64,000 bases of DNA, from the NCBI RefSeq assembly GCF_002754195.1, contig NZ_PEEU01000001.1, positions 6,200,001 to 6,264,000 of the forward strand. Reading direction: 5' to 3'. Source of the DNA: Flavobacterium sp. 9. GTDB lineage: Bacteria; Bacteroidota; Bacteroidia; Flavobacteriales; Flavobacteriaceae. The translations under genes were made by a program, and so were the position numbers. Under the pieces are notes generated by a model that saw nothing but the letters and a program-made list of their open reading frames with translations, did no database searches and was not told where the DNA came from. Positions 25,544 through 34,106 of the stretch are shown piece by piece; position 1 is the stretch's first letter, and every line of letters starts with the position of its first letter.

Positions 25544-26149
25544 TTATAAATTAAAAACCTTAGCTAAATGCTTAGGATAATTTTCAAGATCATTTTCTAT
25601 CGTTCCTCCTTTAAAAATATCAAAACAATTATAATCCGGAGAAATATCACAACCACAAAAACGATAACTACTTGAAATATTCAAAAACAAATCTGATGTT
25701 GTTTTACCTTGCATAAAATCTTGAGATGGATTTCCGAAAGCTTCCTCTGGAGCATTCCAGGTTGCAGAAATCATAAACTTCTTTCCGTGTAATTTTCCAC
25801 CGCTTCCGTATTGCTTTGTCAAATCTTCGCGCGTTCTTCCGTCACCCAAAAGGAATTTTTGACTGTGTAATCCGCTATTAAAAACTTCGTCAGTATATTT
25901 TTTGTAAATCCACGGTGCGCCAAACCAATTTACAGGCGTTTGCACAATGACAATATCGGCGCTTAAATGTTTTTCAACTTCTTCATCGGCATTGTATCCA
26001 TTCTCAACTTTTGTTTCCAGAACTTCATAATTTCTAGTTTCAAAAAAATGTTTTGCAACTTCCATAAAAGAATTGTTTAATTTTCCTTCCGTCCAATTTG
26101 GGTAAGTTAGATGTGTATTGATCAATAATACTTTCTTTTGTTTTTCCAT
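25544..26149 (-). CDS. flavodoxin-fold NAD(P)H oxidoreductase (MdaB/KefF-like)
   Basis: 201 aa. Flavodoxin-like quinone reductase: INTHLTYPNW…GKLN (FMN phosphate loop region, ~9-22), QTPVNWFGAPWIYKKY (~80-95), and GRTREDLTKQYGSGGKLHGKK typical of MdaB-like proteins. Likely reduces quinones with NAD(P)H to avoid redox cycling. The start at 26149 is supported by a -7 box 20 bases upstream; a longer frame would start inside the promoter. An AraC-type regulator lies just upstream on the same strand. Confidence 0.88.
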   Translation of the reverse strand: MEKQKKVLLINTHLTYPNWTEGKLNNSFMEVAKHFFETRNYEVLETKVENGYNADEEVEKHLSADIVIVQTPVNWFGAPWIYKKYTDEVFNSGLHSQKFLLGDGRTREDLTKQYGSGGKLHGKKFMISATWNAPEEAFGNPSQDFMQGKTTSDLFLNISSSYRFCGCDISPDYNCFDIFKGGTIENDLENYPKHLAKVFNL

Positions 26150-26168
26150 TTTAATAATTTTTACTCCA

Positions 26169-26176
26169 CAAAAGTA
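26169..26176 (-). promoter_or_regulatory. -7 box of the flavoprotein gene
   Basis: TACTTTTG on the minus strand, consensus TAnnTTTG; GAAA on the plus strand about 19 bases away gives a weak -33 (TTTC). Confidence 0.55.
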
Positions 26177-26238
26177 AAAAGGGATCATTCGGCGGAAAGA
26201 GACAAATTACCAGTAAAAAAGAAACAAATTACTGATAA

Positions 26239-26264
26239 CAAAAAAGCACTTAAAAAGTGCTTTG
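26239..26264 (-). terminator. terminator of the AraC-type gene
   Basis: AAAGCACTT / AAGTGCTTT stem, U-run on the minus strand, just after the AraC stop codon at 26271. Confidence 0.75.
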
Positions 26265-26270
26265 AAAGTA

Positions 26271-27134
26271 TTAAAGATTCGTGTTTTTTATTTGTTCCCG
26301 ATATTCTTTTGGAGTCAAATTTACCTGCTTCTTGAAAAACTTAGAAAAATAATTTGGATACTCAAAACCTAATTCATAAGCCACTTGAGTATTATTCATA
26401 GAGTCATTTTTTTCTAATAAGTCTTTTGCTTTTTTTATTACAAATTCATGAATATTCTCCAGAGCAGATTTATTTGTAAAATGCTTAATAATATCTCCCA
26501 AATAATTTGGCGTCAAATCCAATTTATCAGCAAAATACTGAACACTTGGAAGTTGTTTCACAGGCTGATTATAGTAATCTTTTAAGCTTTGTTGAAAGTC
26601 AGTTACAATACGATTGTATTGTTTTGGATTTGTAGAAAATTGTCTGTTATAAAAAGCTTCAATTACAGAAATCAATACATTCGCATAAGAAAGCAAAACA
26701 CCAAAATCTTGTTTTTCGCTTTTATAATATTTGTACATTAAACCAAAAAGTGTATTTATTTCTTCTACTTCACTTTCAGTTAAATATAAGGCTTCATGCT
26801 GTCCGTAATCAAGATAAGTTTTAAATAAAAACCTATTTTCATCTATTATCTTTTTAGAAAGCTGCACATACATTCCTGTGTAATTCGGTTCGACATTCCA
26901 TCCATTTACCATATCCGGACTGCTGAAAAAGATTGCCGTTATTGGTTTTGGAACAGGTAACGATTTATCGGTATAATTAATTTTTATAGAAATACGATAG
27001 AAATCAGCCTTTACAGGTTCAGATTGAGATCGCATATTTGGAGAATCATAATAACCAATATCGATATCACTATCGATTGGCTTTTTTAATCCAACATATT
27101 CGTTAAACGACTCAAAATCTTTAAAGATTATCAT
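26271..27134 (-). CDS. AraC-family transcriptional regulator
   Basis: 287 aa. The C-terminal ~100 residues are the double HTH AraC domain: LDLTPNYLGDIIKHFTNKS (first HTH) and VAYELGFEYPNYFSKFFKK…TPKEYREQ (second HTH with the family signature). The N-terminal ~170 residues form an unclassified sensor domain. Its neighbour on the same strand is the flavoprotein gene, a common target arrangement for such regulators, though a terminator separates them. Confidence 0.9.
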   Translation of the reverse strand: MIIFKDFESFNEYVGLKKPIDSDIDIGYYDSPNMRSQSEPVKADFYRISIKINYTDKSLPVPKPITAIFFSSPDMVNGWNVEPNYTGMYVQLSKKIIDENRFLFKTYLDYGQHEALYLTESEVEEINTLFGLMYKYYKSEKQDFGVLLSYANVLISVIEAFYNRQFSTNPKQYNRIVTDFQQSLKDYYNQPVKQLPSVQYFADKLDLTPNYLGDIIKHFTNKSALENIHEFVIKKAKDLLEKNDSMNNTQVAYELGFEYPNYFSKFFKKQVNLTPKEYREQIKNTNL

Positions 27135-27219
27135 TATACAAGTTTTAACAAAGATTAGAAAAAAACAAGAAACTGAAAACTCTTTTATGATTGAATTTTC
27201 AAATTGAAACTGATTAATT

Positions 27220-27453
27220 TTACCGCAAAGAACGCTAAGTTTATTTTAACGTATTCGAGATTTTATAAAAACGCAAAGTTCACAAAGCTTTATCAATTAT
27301 AACTTTGTGAACTTTGCGATTAATGTCAAAAATCAACAAACCCGACAAGTTTTAAAAACCTGTAGGGTTTACTTTGCGAACTTTAAAAATATAAAGTGAA
27401 CACAATAAGCTTGTGTCCTTCGCGGAAAAACTTAGCGAACTTTGCGGTAAAAT
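27220..27453. repeat. CGCAAAG-type intergenic repeat block, copy 2
   Basis: Contains a perfect 16-bp hairpin CGCAAAGTTCACAAAG / CTTTGTGAACTTTGCG (27272-27287 / 27303-27318). A tail closely like copy 1 ends CTTAGCGAACTTTGCGGTAA. It fills the gap between the AraC gene and the 3' end of the aminotransferase gene. Confidence 0.8.
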
Positions 27454-27457
27454 CACG

Positions 27458-28945
27458 CTACGACTTAAACCATCCTGCAACCAATTCATCTTCAAATGAA
27501 TTAGCGTTTTTATGAATAAATTCGTTTGTGTTTTTATTATAAGCATAATCTAAAGCCCATGATTTGTGGTTTTTAGCTAAATCTTTAATGCTTTCGCAAA
27601 CGTAAGCGATTTCTTTATCAGTAGTCGTTGGGTGAATAGACATTCTAATCCATCCCGGTTTTTTGATTAAATCACCGATAGTAATTTCATTAACCAATTT
27701 ATTTGAAGTTTCCTGATCTACATGTAGTAAAAAGTGTCCGTAAGTTCCGGCACAACTGCATCCGCCTCTCGTTTGAATCCCGAATTTATCATTCAGCAAT
27801 TTTACACCTAAATTAAAGTGAAGATCTTCAATAAAAAATGAAATTACACCCAAACGATTTTTATGTTGACCAGCCAAAATTTTAATATTCTCAACTGGAT
27901 CTAATTCATTAAAAACAAAATCAACAATTTCGTGTTCGCGTTGCAAAATGTTATCGATTCCCATTTCTTCCTTAAGCTCAATTGCCAGTGCAGTTTTAAT
28001 AACCTGCAAGAAACCAGGAGTTCCGCCATCTTCACGATCCTCGATATTATCAATATATTTATGTTCGCCCCAAGGATTTGTCCAGCTTACAGTTCCTCCG
28101 CCAGGACAATCAGGAATCATATTATTGTATAGTTTTTTATTAAAAATCAAAACTCCTGAAGTTCCAGGCCCTCCTAAAAATTTATGCGGAGAAAAGAAAA
28201 TAGCATCTAAGTCAGCTTCAGGATCTGCAGGATGCATATCAATTTCTACATAAGGTCCTGAACAAGCGAAATCTACAAAACAAACTCCATTATGTTTGTG
28301 CATTAATTTTGCAGCTTCGTGAAACGGAGTTTTTAAACCCGTAACATTTGAACATGAAGTTATAGAAGCAATTTTTATCGTTCTGTCAGCATATTTTTCA
28401 AGCAATAAAGCCAAATTATCCAAGCAGAAAAGTCCTTTTTCACAAGAAGGTATAATTTCAACATCGGCAATAGTTTCCAACCAGGAAGTTTGATTAGAAT
28501 GATGTTCCATATGCGAAATAAAAACAATAGGGCGTTTTTCAGCAGGAACTATAGTGCAATCCTTCAGGTTTTCCGGGATTTTTAAACCTAAAATACGTTG
28601 AAATTTATTGATAACGCCAGTCATTCCGGTACCGTCATTAATCAAAACATCATCATTATTCGCATTTGTATGACGTTTTATGATGTTTCTTGCATGATGA
28701 TATGCTTTTGTCATGGCAGTACCTGACACAGTTGTTTCTGTGTGAGTATTGGCAACAAAAGGTCCAAATTCATTCAAAAGTTTCTCTTCAATAGGACGAT
28801 ACAAGCGTCCGCTGGCAGTCCAGTCCGTATAAACGATTTTTTTTCTGCCATATGGAGAGTCAAATTCCTGTCCAATCCCAACAATATGCTGTCTAAAATC
28901 CTGAAAATAAGTCTCAAGAGTGATGGTATTATTTTTGCTATTCAT
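27458..28945 (-). CDS. class V aminotransferase (cysteine-desulfurase-like)
   Basis: 495 aa PLP enzyme of the class V group. The PLP lysine is in FFSPHKFLGGPGT (~250); SHMEHHSNQTSW and TSCSNVTG are typical cofactor-pocket segments; GGCSCAGTYGH (~393) carries a Cys in the region of the desulfurase active loop. It is longer than SufS/IscS (~400 aa) and forms a distinct Bacteroidota group, so the substrate is uncertain. The ATG at 28945 is chosen because a consensus -7 box lies 22 bases upstream. Confidence 0.82.
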   Translation of the reverse strand: MNSKNNTITLETYFQDFRQHIVGIGQEFDSPYGRKKIVYTDWTASGRLYRPIEEKLLNEFGPFVANTHTETTVSGTAMTKAYHHARNIIKRHTNANNDDVLINDGTGMTGVINKFQRILGLKIPENLKDCTIVPAEKRPIVFISHMEHHSNQTSWLETIADVEIIPSCEKGLFCLDNLALLLEKYADRTIKIASITSCSNVTGLKTPFHEAAKLMHKHNGVCFVDFACSGPYVEIDMHPADPEADLDAIFFSPHKFLGGPGTSGVLIFNKKLYNNMIPDCPGGGTVSWTNPWGEHKYIDNIEDREDGGTPGFLQVIKTALAIELKEEMGIDNILQREHEIVDFVFNELDPVENIKILAGQHKNRLGVISFFIEDLHFNLGVKLLNDKFGIQTRGGCSCAGTYGHFLLHVDQETSNKLVNEITIGDLIKKPGWIRMSIHPTTTDKEIAYVCESIKDLAKNHKSWALDYAYNKNTNEFIHKNANSFEDELVAGWFKS

Positions 28946-28966
28946 TAGTGTGCCTGAGTTTGATTG

Positions 28967-28974
28967 CAAATATA
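28967..28974 (-). promoter_or_regulatory. -7 box of the aminotransferase gene
   Basis: Minus-strand TATATTTG, consensus TAnnTTTG; predicted leader about 15 bases. Confidence 0.6.
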
Positions 28975-29111
28975 TTGCTTTTTTATAGAATTGCGAATTT
29001 ATCAATTGTAAACTTCAAACATTACACAACTGATCAGTATATTTATATAAATTACCTTTTTATTGATAATTTGTCATAATATTCTATCGGATTAATGGGG
29101 CAATAGAACTT

Positions 29112-29120
29112 AAGGAGAAG
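29112..29120 (+). promoter_or_regulatory. unusual strong ribosome-binding site before msrA
   Basis: AAGGAGAAG six bases before the ATG at 29127. This is close to a perfect Shine-Dalgarno sequence in a genome whose other genes nearly all lack one. Confidence 0.6.
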
Positions 29121-29126
29121 TGTTTT

Positions 29127-29660
29127 ATGAAAAACTTACAAGTAGCCACTTTTGGTGGTGGATGTTTTTGGTGTATAGAAGCTGTAGTTCAGCGTTTAAA
29201 AGGTGTAGAATCTTTAAAATCAGGTTATTCAGGCGGTTTTATTAAAAATCCTCCATATCGTGAAGTTTGTACAGGCAGAACCGGTCATGCAGAAGTTATA
29301 AAAGTAACTTTTAATCCTGACATAATTTCATATCACGATTTGATTTTTATATTCATGACAAGTCACGATCCAACAACTTTAAATCGTCAGGGAGCTGATG
29401 TTGGAACACAATATCGTTCAATTATTTTATATCATAACGCAGAACAAAAAGCGGTCGCAGAACAAGTTATTGAAGAAGTTAAACCATTTTATGAAGATCC
29501 AATTGTCACTGAACTAAAAGCTTTTGAAGTATTTTATAATGCCGAAGAAGATCATCAAAATTATTACAATAACAATCAGGAAGCGCGTTATTGCCAGATT
29601 GTAATTGATCCGAAAGTACAGAAATTGAAAAAAATGTACGCCAATAAATTAATTGACTAA
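29127..29660 (+). CDS. msrA: peptide methionine sulfoxide reductase A
   Basis: 177 aa. Reduces methionine-S-sulfoxide in proteins and free methionine. The catalytic motif GCFWCIEA has Cys13, with Cys16 in addition. GYSGG, the HAEV motif and DPTTLNRQGADVGTQYRS are all present. A resolving Cys is in RYCQIVIDP near the C-terminus. No MsrB domain is fused. No signal peptide, so cytosolic. Confidence 0.95.
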   Translation: MKNLQVATFGGGCFWCIEAVVQRLKGVESLKSGYSGGFIKNPPYREVCTGRTGHAEVIKVTFNPDIISYHDLIFIFMTSHDPTTLNRQGADVGTQYRSIILYHNAEQKAVAEQVIEEVKPFYEDPIVTELKAFEVFYNAEEDHQNYYNNNQEARYCQIVIDPKVQKLKKMYANKLID

Positions 29661-29667
29661 ATAAAAG

Positions 29668-29798
29668 TTTTAGCCACTTCCGATAACTATCGGGATAAAA
29701 GGAGGAAAATGGTTTTCCTTACTTACTTTTAGATCTCATAGGTTTAAAAAGAATCATTTAAATCTTCGAATCCCGATAGTTATTGGGAGTGGCTTAAA
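29668..29798. repeat. 131-bp element with 24-bp inverted ends
   Basis: Arms at 29672-29695 and 29771-29794 (AGCCACTTCC… / …GGGAGTGGCT) pair at 22 of 24 positions and extend into TTTT/AAAA. The ~75-base centre is non-coding. Lies between msrA and the SelO gene. Confidence 0.75.
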
Positions 29799-29809
29799 AA
29801 ATAACACAA

Positions 29810-31378
29810 ATGAAAAATTTAAAAATAAATAACAGATTTACTGCTGAATTACCCGCAGATCCAAACGAAGTCAATGAAGTTCGTCAGGTTTCTAATGCGC
29901 TTTTTTCTTATGTAAATCCAACAAAACCATCAAATCCTAAATTGATTCATGCTTCTCAGGAAGTTGCTGAATTGATTGGAATTACGGCTGATGAAATTCA
30001 ATCTGAAGCTTTTTTGAATACCTTTTCAGGGAAAGAAGTTCTTCCTGAAACGCGTCCTTATGCAATGTGTTATGCAGGGCATCAATTTGGAAATTGGGCC
30101 GGGCAACTTGGTGATGGACGTGCTATTAATTTGACGGAAGTAGAAAATAAAAATGAGTTTTTTACACTTCAGTTAAAAGGTGCAGGAAAAACTCCATATT
30201 CAAGAACTGCTGATGGTTTGGCTGTTTTACGATCTTCTGTCAGAGAGTATTTATGTGCCGAAGCAATGTATTATTTGGGAGTTCCCACTACCCGATCACT
30301 TTCGCTGATGTTATCTGGTGACGAAGTTTTGCGAGACATTCTGTATAACGGAAATCCGGCTTATGAAAAAGGTGCTATCGTTTGTCGTGTTGCGCCGTCA
30401 TTTATTCGTTTTGGAAGTTTCGAAATGTTGACAGCGCGAAATGAACTCAAAAATTTAAAACAGTTTGTTGAGTACAATATCAATCATTATTTCCCTGAAA
30501 TAAAAGGCGAGCCAAAAGAACAATATTTACAATTCTTTAAAACCGTTGCAGATAAAACACGTGAAATGATTTTGCATTGGCAACGTGTGGGTTTTGTACA
30601 TGGCGTGATGAATACTGATAATATGTCGATTCACGGAATCACGATTGATTACGGACCTTATGGTTGGTTAGAAAATTATGATCCAAATTGGACTCCAAAT
30701 ACAACAGACAGCCAAAATAGAAGATATCGTTTTGGAAATCAACCTCAAATTGCACAATGGAATTTGTATCAATTAGCAAATGCAATTTATCCGTTAATTA
30801 ATGAAGCTAAACCTTTAGAAGATATACTTGAATCTTTTATTACAGATTTCAATTCTGATTATAAAATTATGTTTTTAAGTAAATTAGGATTGTTTATTTC
30901 TAGTAAAACTGACGATGAATTAATTGATTCTCTGGAAACTACTCTACAATTATCTGAAACTGATATGACTATCTTTTTTAGGAATTTAAGCAAGATTCAA
31001 AAATCAGATTCTGTTGAAAAAGCAATCGAAAAAATTCAGGATTCTTTTTATATCGCTGAACAAATTACTGGTGAAATATTAGATTCCTGGAAAAAATGGT
31101 TTACTCTTTATATCGAAAGATTAAATGAAGAAAAACTTTCGGATAAAGAACGTTCAGAGAAAATGAATACAATTAATCCAAAATATGTTTTAAGAAATTA
31201 TATGTCTCAATTGGCAATTGATGCAGCAGATCAAGGCGATTATTCCTTAATAAACGAGTTATATTTGTTATTGCAAAAGCCATATGATGAACAACCGGAA
31301 TATGAAAAATGGTTTGCAAAACGACCGGATTGGGCACGATCTAAAGTTGGTTGTTCAATGCTTTCTTGTAGTTCTTAA
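29810..31378 (+). CDS. selO: SelO/YdiU-family protein adenylyltransferase
   Basis: 522 aa pseudokinase-fold protein that transfers AMP to protein Ser/Thr/Tyr in response to oxidative stress. Family motifs are HQFGNWAGQLGDGRA (91-105), LKGAGKTPYSR (122-132) and GVMNTDNMSIHGITIDYG (~265-282; metal-binding Asn/Asp). The C-terminus is GCSMLSCSS: the third-last residue, selenocysteine in animal SelO, is Cys here. It stands downstream of msrA, a fitting oxidative-stress neighbour, but with a repeat element between them. Confidence 0.93.
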   Translation: MKNLKINNRFTAELPADPNEVNEVRQVSNALFSYVNPTKPSNPKLIHASQEVAELIGITADEIQSEAFLNTFSGKEVLPETRPYAMCYAGHQFGNWAGQLGDGRAINLTEVENKNEFFTLQLKGAGKTPYSRTADGLAVLRSSVREYLCAEAMYYLGVPTTRSLSLMLSGDEVLRDILYNGNPAYEKGAIVCRVAPSFIRFGSFEMLTARNELKNLKQFVEYNINHYFPEIKGEPKEQYLQFFKTVADKTREMILHWQRVGFVHGVMNTDNMSIHGITIDYGPYGWLENYDPNWTPNTTDSQNRRYRFGNQPQIAQWNLYQLANAIYPLINEAKPLEDILESFITDFNSDYKIMFLSKLGLFISSKTDDELIDSLETTLQLSETDMTIFFRNLSKIQKSDSVEKAIEKIQDSFYIAEQITGEILDSWKKWFTLYIERLNEEKLSDKERSEKMNTINPKYVLRNYMSQLAIDAADQGDYSLINELYLLLQKPYDEQPEYEKWFAKRPDWARSKVGCSMLSCSS

Positions 31379-31386
31379 AAGTATTT

Positions 31387-31510
31387 TTGCCACGAACTTT
31401 TTATTGAAATAGTATGTCACATTGAGCGAAGTCGAAATGCACACAAAGTGTTCTCGACTTCGCTCGAACTGACAACAACAATTCGTGAAAATTCGTGAAA
31501 TTCGTGGCAA
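31387..31510. repeat. nested inverted repeats after selO
   Basis: Outer arms TTGCCACGAA (31387-31396) and TTCGTGGCAA (31501-31510). Inner arms GTCACATTGAGCGAAGTCGA (31416-31435) and TCGACTTCGCTCGAACTGAC (31454-31473), 17/20 complementary. The inner unit resembles the CTTCGACT/CGCTCAGGATGAC string at 37769-37790. Confidence 0.75.
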
Positions 31511-31518
31511 TTTTTTTT

Positions 31519-32484
31519 TTATTTTGAAGTAATATAATCTACAATCATATTTGCGTGAATGCGTGAATTTTCGATAAACCATTTGTGAGTATGCATTCCG
31601 CCACAAACAACTCCTGCAAGAAATAATCCGTCAATATTTGTTTCCATAGTTTCTGGATTGTAAGTTGGTGTTTTTAGTTCATCTTCAGATAGTTTAATTC
31701 CCATTTTTTCAAGAAAAGTGAGATCAGGTTTATATCCGGTTAATGCCAGAACAAAATCATTTTCTATAGTAACTTTTCCTGTTGGAGTTTCAATTTCAAC
31801 TTCATTTTCTCGAATTTCAGTAATATTCGATTCAAAATAAGCTTTGATACTTCCTTCAGCAATTCGGTTTTCGATATCTGGTTTTACCCAATATTTCACC
31901 CTGCTGTTTATTTCGTTTTTACGAATAACCATTGTTACATTCGCCCCTTTTCGCCAACATTCTAAAGCGGCATCAACAGACGAATTATTGGCGCCAACAA
32001 CAAGAATATTTCTAAAAGCATATTCATGCGCTTCTTTATAATAATGTCTCACTTTTGGCAACTCCTCGCCTTTTACATTCATTACAATCGGAATATCATA
32101 AAAACCTGTTGCAATTACCACATTTTTTGCTTCGTACAAAGCTTTATCTGTTGTAATAGTAAAGGAACCGTTTTCTTGTTTTTGTACTTCAGTTACTTTT
32201 TCAAATAAATGAATTGAAAAATTAAAATAACGATGAATATTTCTGTAGTATTCTAAAGCTTCCTGACGTCCGGGTTTTGGCGCTAAGCAATTAAACGGAA
32301 TATCACCAATCTCAAGTCTCTCTGCAGTAGAGAAAAAAGTCATGTATAAAGGATAATTGAAAATGCTATTTACAATAGCTCCTTTTTCAATAATTAAATA
32401 ACTTAGATTTTTCTTTTGAGCTTCAATTGCACAAGCCAGCCCAATTGGACCGCCGCCAACAATGATCAAATCATATTCTTTCAT
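31519..32484 (-). CDS. YpdA-like FAD/NAD(P) disulfide reductase
   Basis: 321 aa flavoprotein of the thioredoxin-reductase fold. FAD-binding GGGPIGLA (10-17), NAD(P)-binding VVGANNSSVDAALE (162-175), and a final FAD site near DGLFLAGVVCGGMHTHKWF. It lacks a CxxC redox pair, as in YpdA, the bacillithiol disulfide reductase of Firmicutes and Bacteroidota. It follows the CYTH gene by 4 bases on the same strand, so the two are co-transcribed. Confidence 0.88.
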   Translation of the reverse strand: MKEYDLIIVGGGPIGLACAIEAQKKNLSYLIIEKGAIVNSIFNYPLYMTFFSTAERLEIGDIPFNCLAPKPGRQEALEYYRNIHRYFNFSIHLFEKVTEVQKQENGSFTITTDKALYEAKNVVIATGFYDIPIVMNVKGEELPKVRHYYKEAHEYAFRNILVVGANNSSVDAALECWRKGANVTMVIRKNEINSRVKYWVKPDIENRIAEGSIKAYFESNITEIRENEVEIETPTGKVTIENDFVLALTGYKPDLTFLEKMGIKLSEDELKTPTYNPETMETNIDGLFLAGVVCGGMHTHKWFIENSRIHANMIVDYITSK

Positions 32485-32488
32485 AACT

Positions 32489-32962
32489 TTATTTCTCCCA
32501 GTATTTAAAAGGATTTTTACTCAAATAAGCATTATAATATCTTGGATCATTTGTAACTTCATCTCCTAACCAATCTGGTTTTTCAAAAGATTCTGTTTCA
32601 GATTCCAATTCGATTTCGGCCATTACTAAACCCTCATTTTCACCATAAAACTCATCAATTTCAATAGTGTGTTTTCCCGATTTTACTTCAAAACGAGTTT
32701 TTTCGATTTTGCCTTTTTCGCATAATTTAAGTAATTCCAATGCTTCGCCAAGTGGAATTTCATTTTCCCATTCAAAACGAGACATTCCTCCTTGCTGCCC
32801 TATTCCTTTTATAGTTATGAATCCTCTTTCACCTTTAACTCTAACTCTCACAGTTCTTTCTGGCACTGAACTTAAATATCCCTGAGCTATTCTGTTTTGG
32901 GTAAAAGCTTGTTCTTTAAAATCATCTGATTTTACAAGAAACTTTCTTTCTATTTCGAGCAT
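32489..32962 (-). CDS. CYTH-domain protein
   Basis: 157 aa triphosphate tunnel metalloenzyme. Begins MLEIERKFLV, the ExExK signature; RVRVKGERGFITIKG and YGENEGLVMAEIELESE give the basic and acidic tunnel strands. Small bacterial members hydrolyse inorganic triphosphate or nucleotide triphosphates; the substrate here is not known. It overlaps the ypdA-like gene operon by close spacing (4 bases). Confidence 0.88.
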   Translation of the reverse strand: MLEIERKFLVKSDDFKEQAFTQNRIAQGYLSSVPERTVRVRVKGERGFITIKGIGQQGGMSRFEWENEIPLGEALELLKLCEKGKIEKTRFEVKSGKHTIEIDEFYGENEGLVMAEIELESETESFEKPDWLGDEVTNDPRYYNAYLSKNPFKYWEK

Positions 32963-33143
32963 TTTGTGTTTAAATTAATTTTTTTATGCAAGTTACTCAA
33001 TTTCATTAAAACAATCGAAATCTTTAAACTTCATCTTTTTAGGCAATTTTCTACAGTAAAGCTTCCTAATAAAATATTAAGAAATACCTTATTTTGATAT
33101 AAAAATAACTTATTGATAAACAGGTACATAAGTTTTTATTTAT

Positions 33144-33151
33144 TAAATTTG
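33144..33151 (+). promoter_or_regulatory. -7 box of the OmpA-like gene
   Basis: TAAATTTG, consensus TAnnTTTG, 24 bases before the ATG. No good -33 box. Confidence 0.5.
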
Positions 33152-33175
33152 AGTAAATTTTAAATCAAATTTTTT

Positions 33176-34087
33176 ATGTCTAAAAAAGCACTTTACCTAT
33201 TAGGAATTGTAATAACTATAATATTAGGTACGTTTTTGTACTTGAAATTTTGTTGCAATTGCAATGTAGAAACACCACCAGTTGGTACTGAAAAGGTCAC
33301 AAATGTGGTAGTCAAGGACACCAATTTTGTTCCTTTTATTCTTAGCGGTACAGGAATTGACTATCGTACAAATGACAATCTCAAGTTCCTGAAAAACAGT
33401 TCGGCATTAATTACGCCAGTAAGTGATTCTGTAAATGTTGGAATTGAAAATCTCAAAACATTTTTAGCTGCAAATGCAAAGCAAAAAGTTACGATAACGG
33501 GTTACGCTACTTCTGATGAAACCAATACAACTAGTTTTGAAAATCTTGGTTTAGCGAGGGCAAACGATATTAAAAATTACTTTGTTTCTAAAGGTTTACC
33601 GGCGGCTCAATTTGATACAAAAGGCGAAGTTATTGATAAATGGAAAACGAGCGGTGATACTCTTCTAGGTCCTGCCGAATACAAGTTTGAAGCTATTGAC
33701 ACAACTGCTGTTGCAAGTGATGAATGGACTGCTTTGAAGGATTCAATCAATGCCGATCCTTTGATCTTACACTTTAATACCAATAAATCAAGCAATAATC
33801 TAACTTCTGTCGAAAAATTAAAAGTTGGTGCTATTGTAAAATATACCGAACATGTCAAAGAAGCTGTTGTTTTAATTGTAGGACACAGCGATAACGTTGG
33901 AAATCGCGATTCGAATGTTGTTCTTGGACAAAAACGTGCTGAATTTTCTAAAAAATATTTATCGAAAAACGGTATCGATGCTTCCCGAATTGCAACAGAA
34001 TCAAAAGGTCCTGATGAACCGGTTGGAGAAAATACAACTGCTCAGGGAAAAGCAAACAACAGAAGAACCGTAATTACAATCAAATAA
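33176..34087 (+). CDS. protein with two OmpA-like domains
   Basis: 303 aa. An N-terminal membrane segment (ALYLLGIVITIILGTFLYL, residues 5-23) is followed by CCNCN. Two OmpA_C-type domains follow: about 65-145 (VNVGIENLKTFLAAN…VTITGYATSDE) and about 200-303 (IVGHSDNVGNRDSNVVLGQ…NRRTVITI). The second keeps the peptidoglycan-binding D/R pattern (NVVLGQKRAE, NNRRT). It is not a beta-barrel porin; more likely a membrane-anchored peptidoglycan binder. The next gene follows after 19 bases. Confidence 0.85.
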   Translation: MSKKALYLLGIVITIILGTFLYLKFCCNCNVETPPVGTEKVTNVVVKDTNFVPFILSGTGIDYRTNDNLKFLKNSSALITPVSDSVNVGIENLKTFLAANAKQKVTITGYATSDETNTTSFENLGLARANDIKNYFVSKGLPAAQFDTKGEVIDKWKTSGDTLLGPAEYKFEAIDTTAVASDEWTALKDSINADPLILHFNTNKSSNNLTSVEKLKVGAIVKYTEHVKEAVVLIVGHSDNVGNRDSNVVLGQKRAEFSKKYLSKNGIDASRIATESKGPDEPVGENTTAQGKANNRRTVITIK

Positions 34088-34106
34088 TTAATCAAAATAT
34101 ACTATT

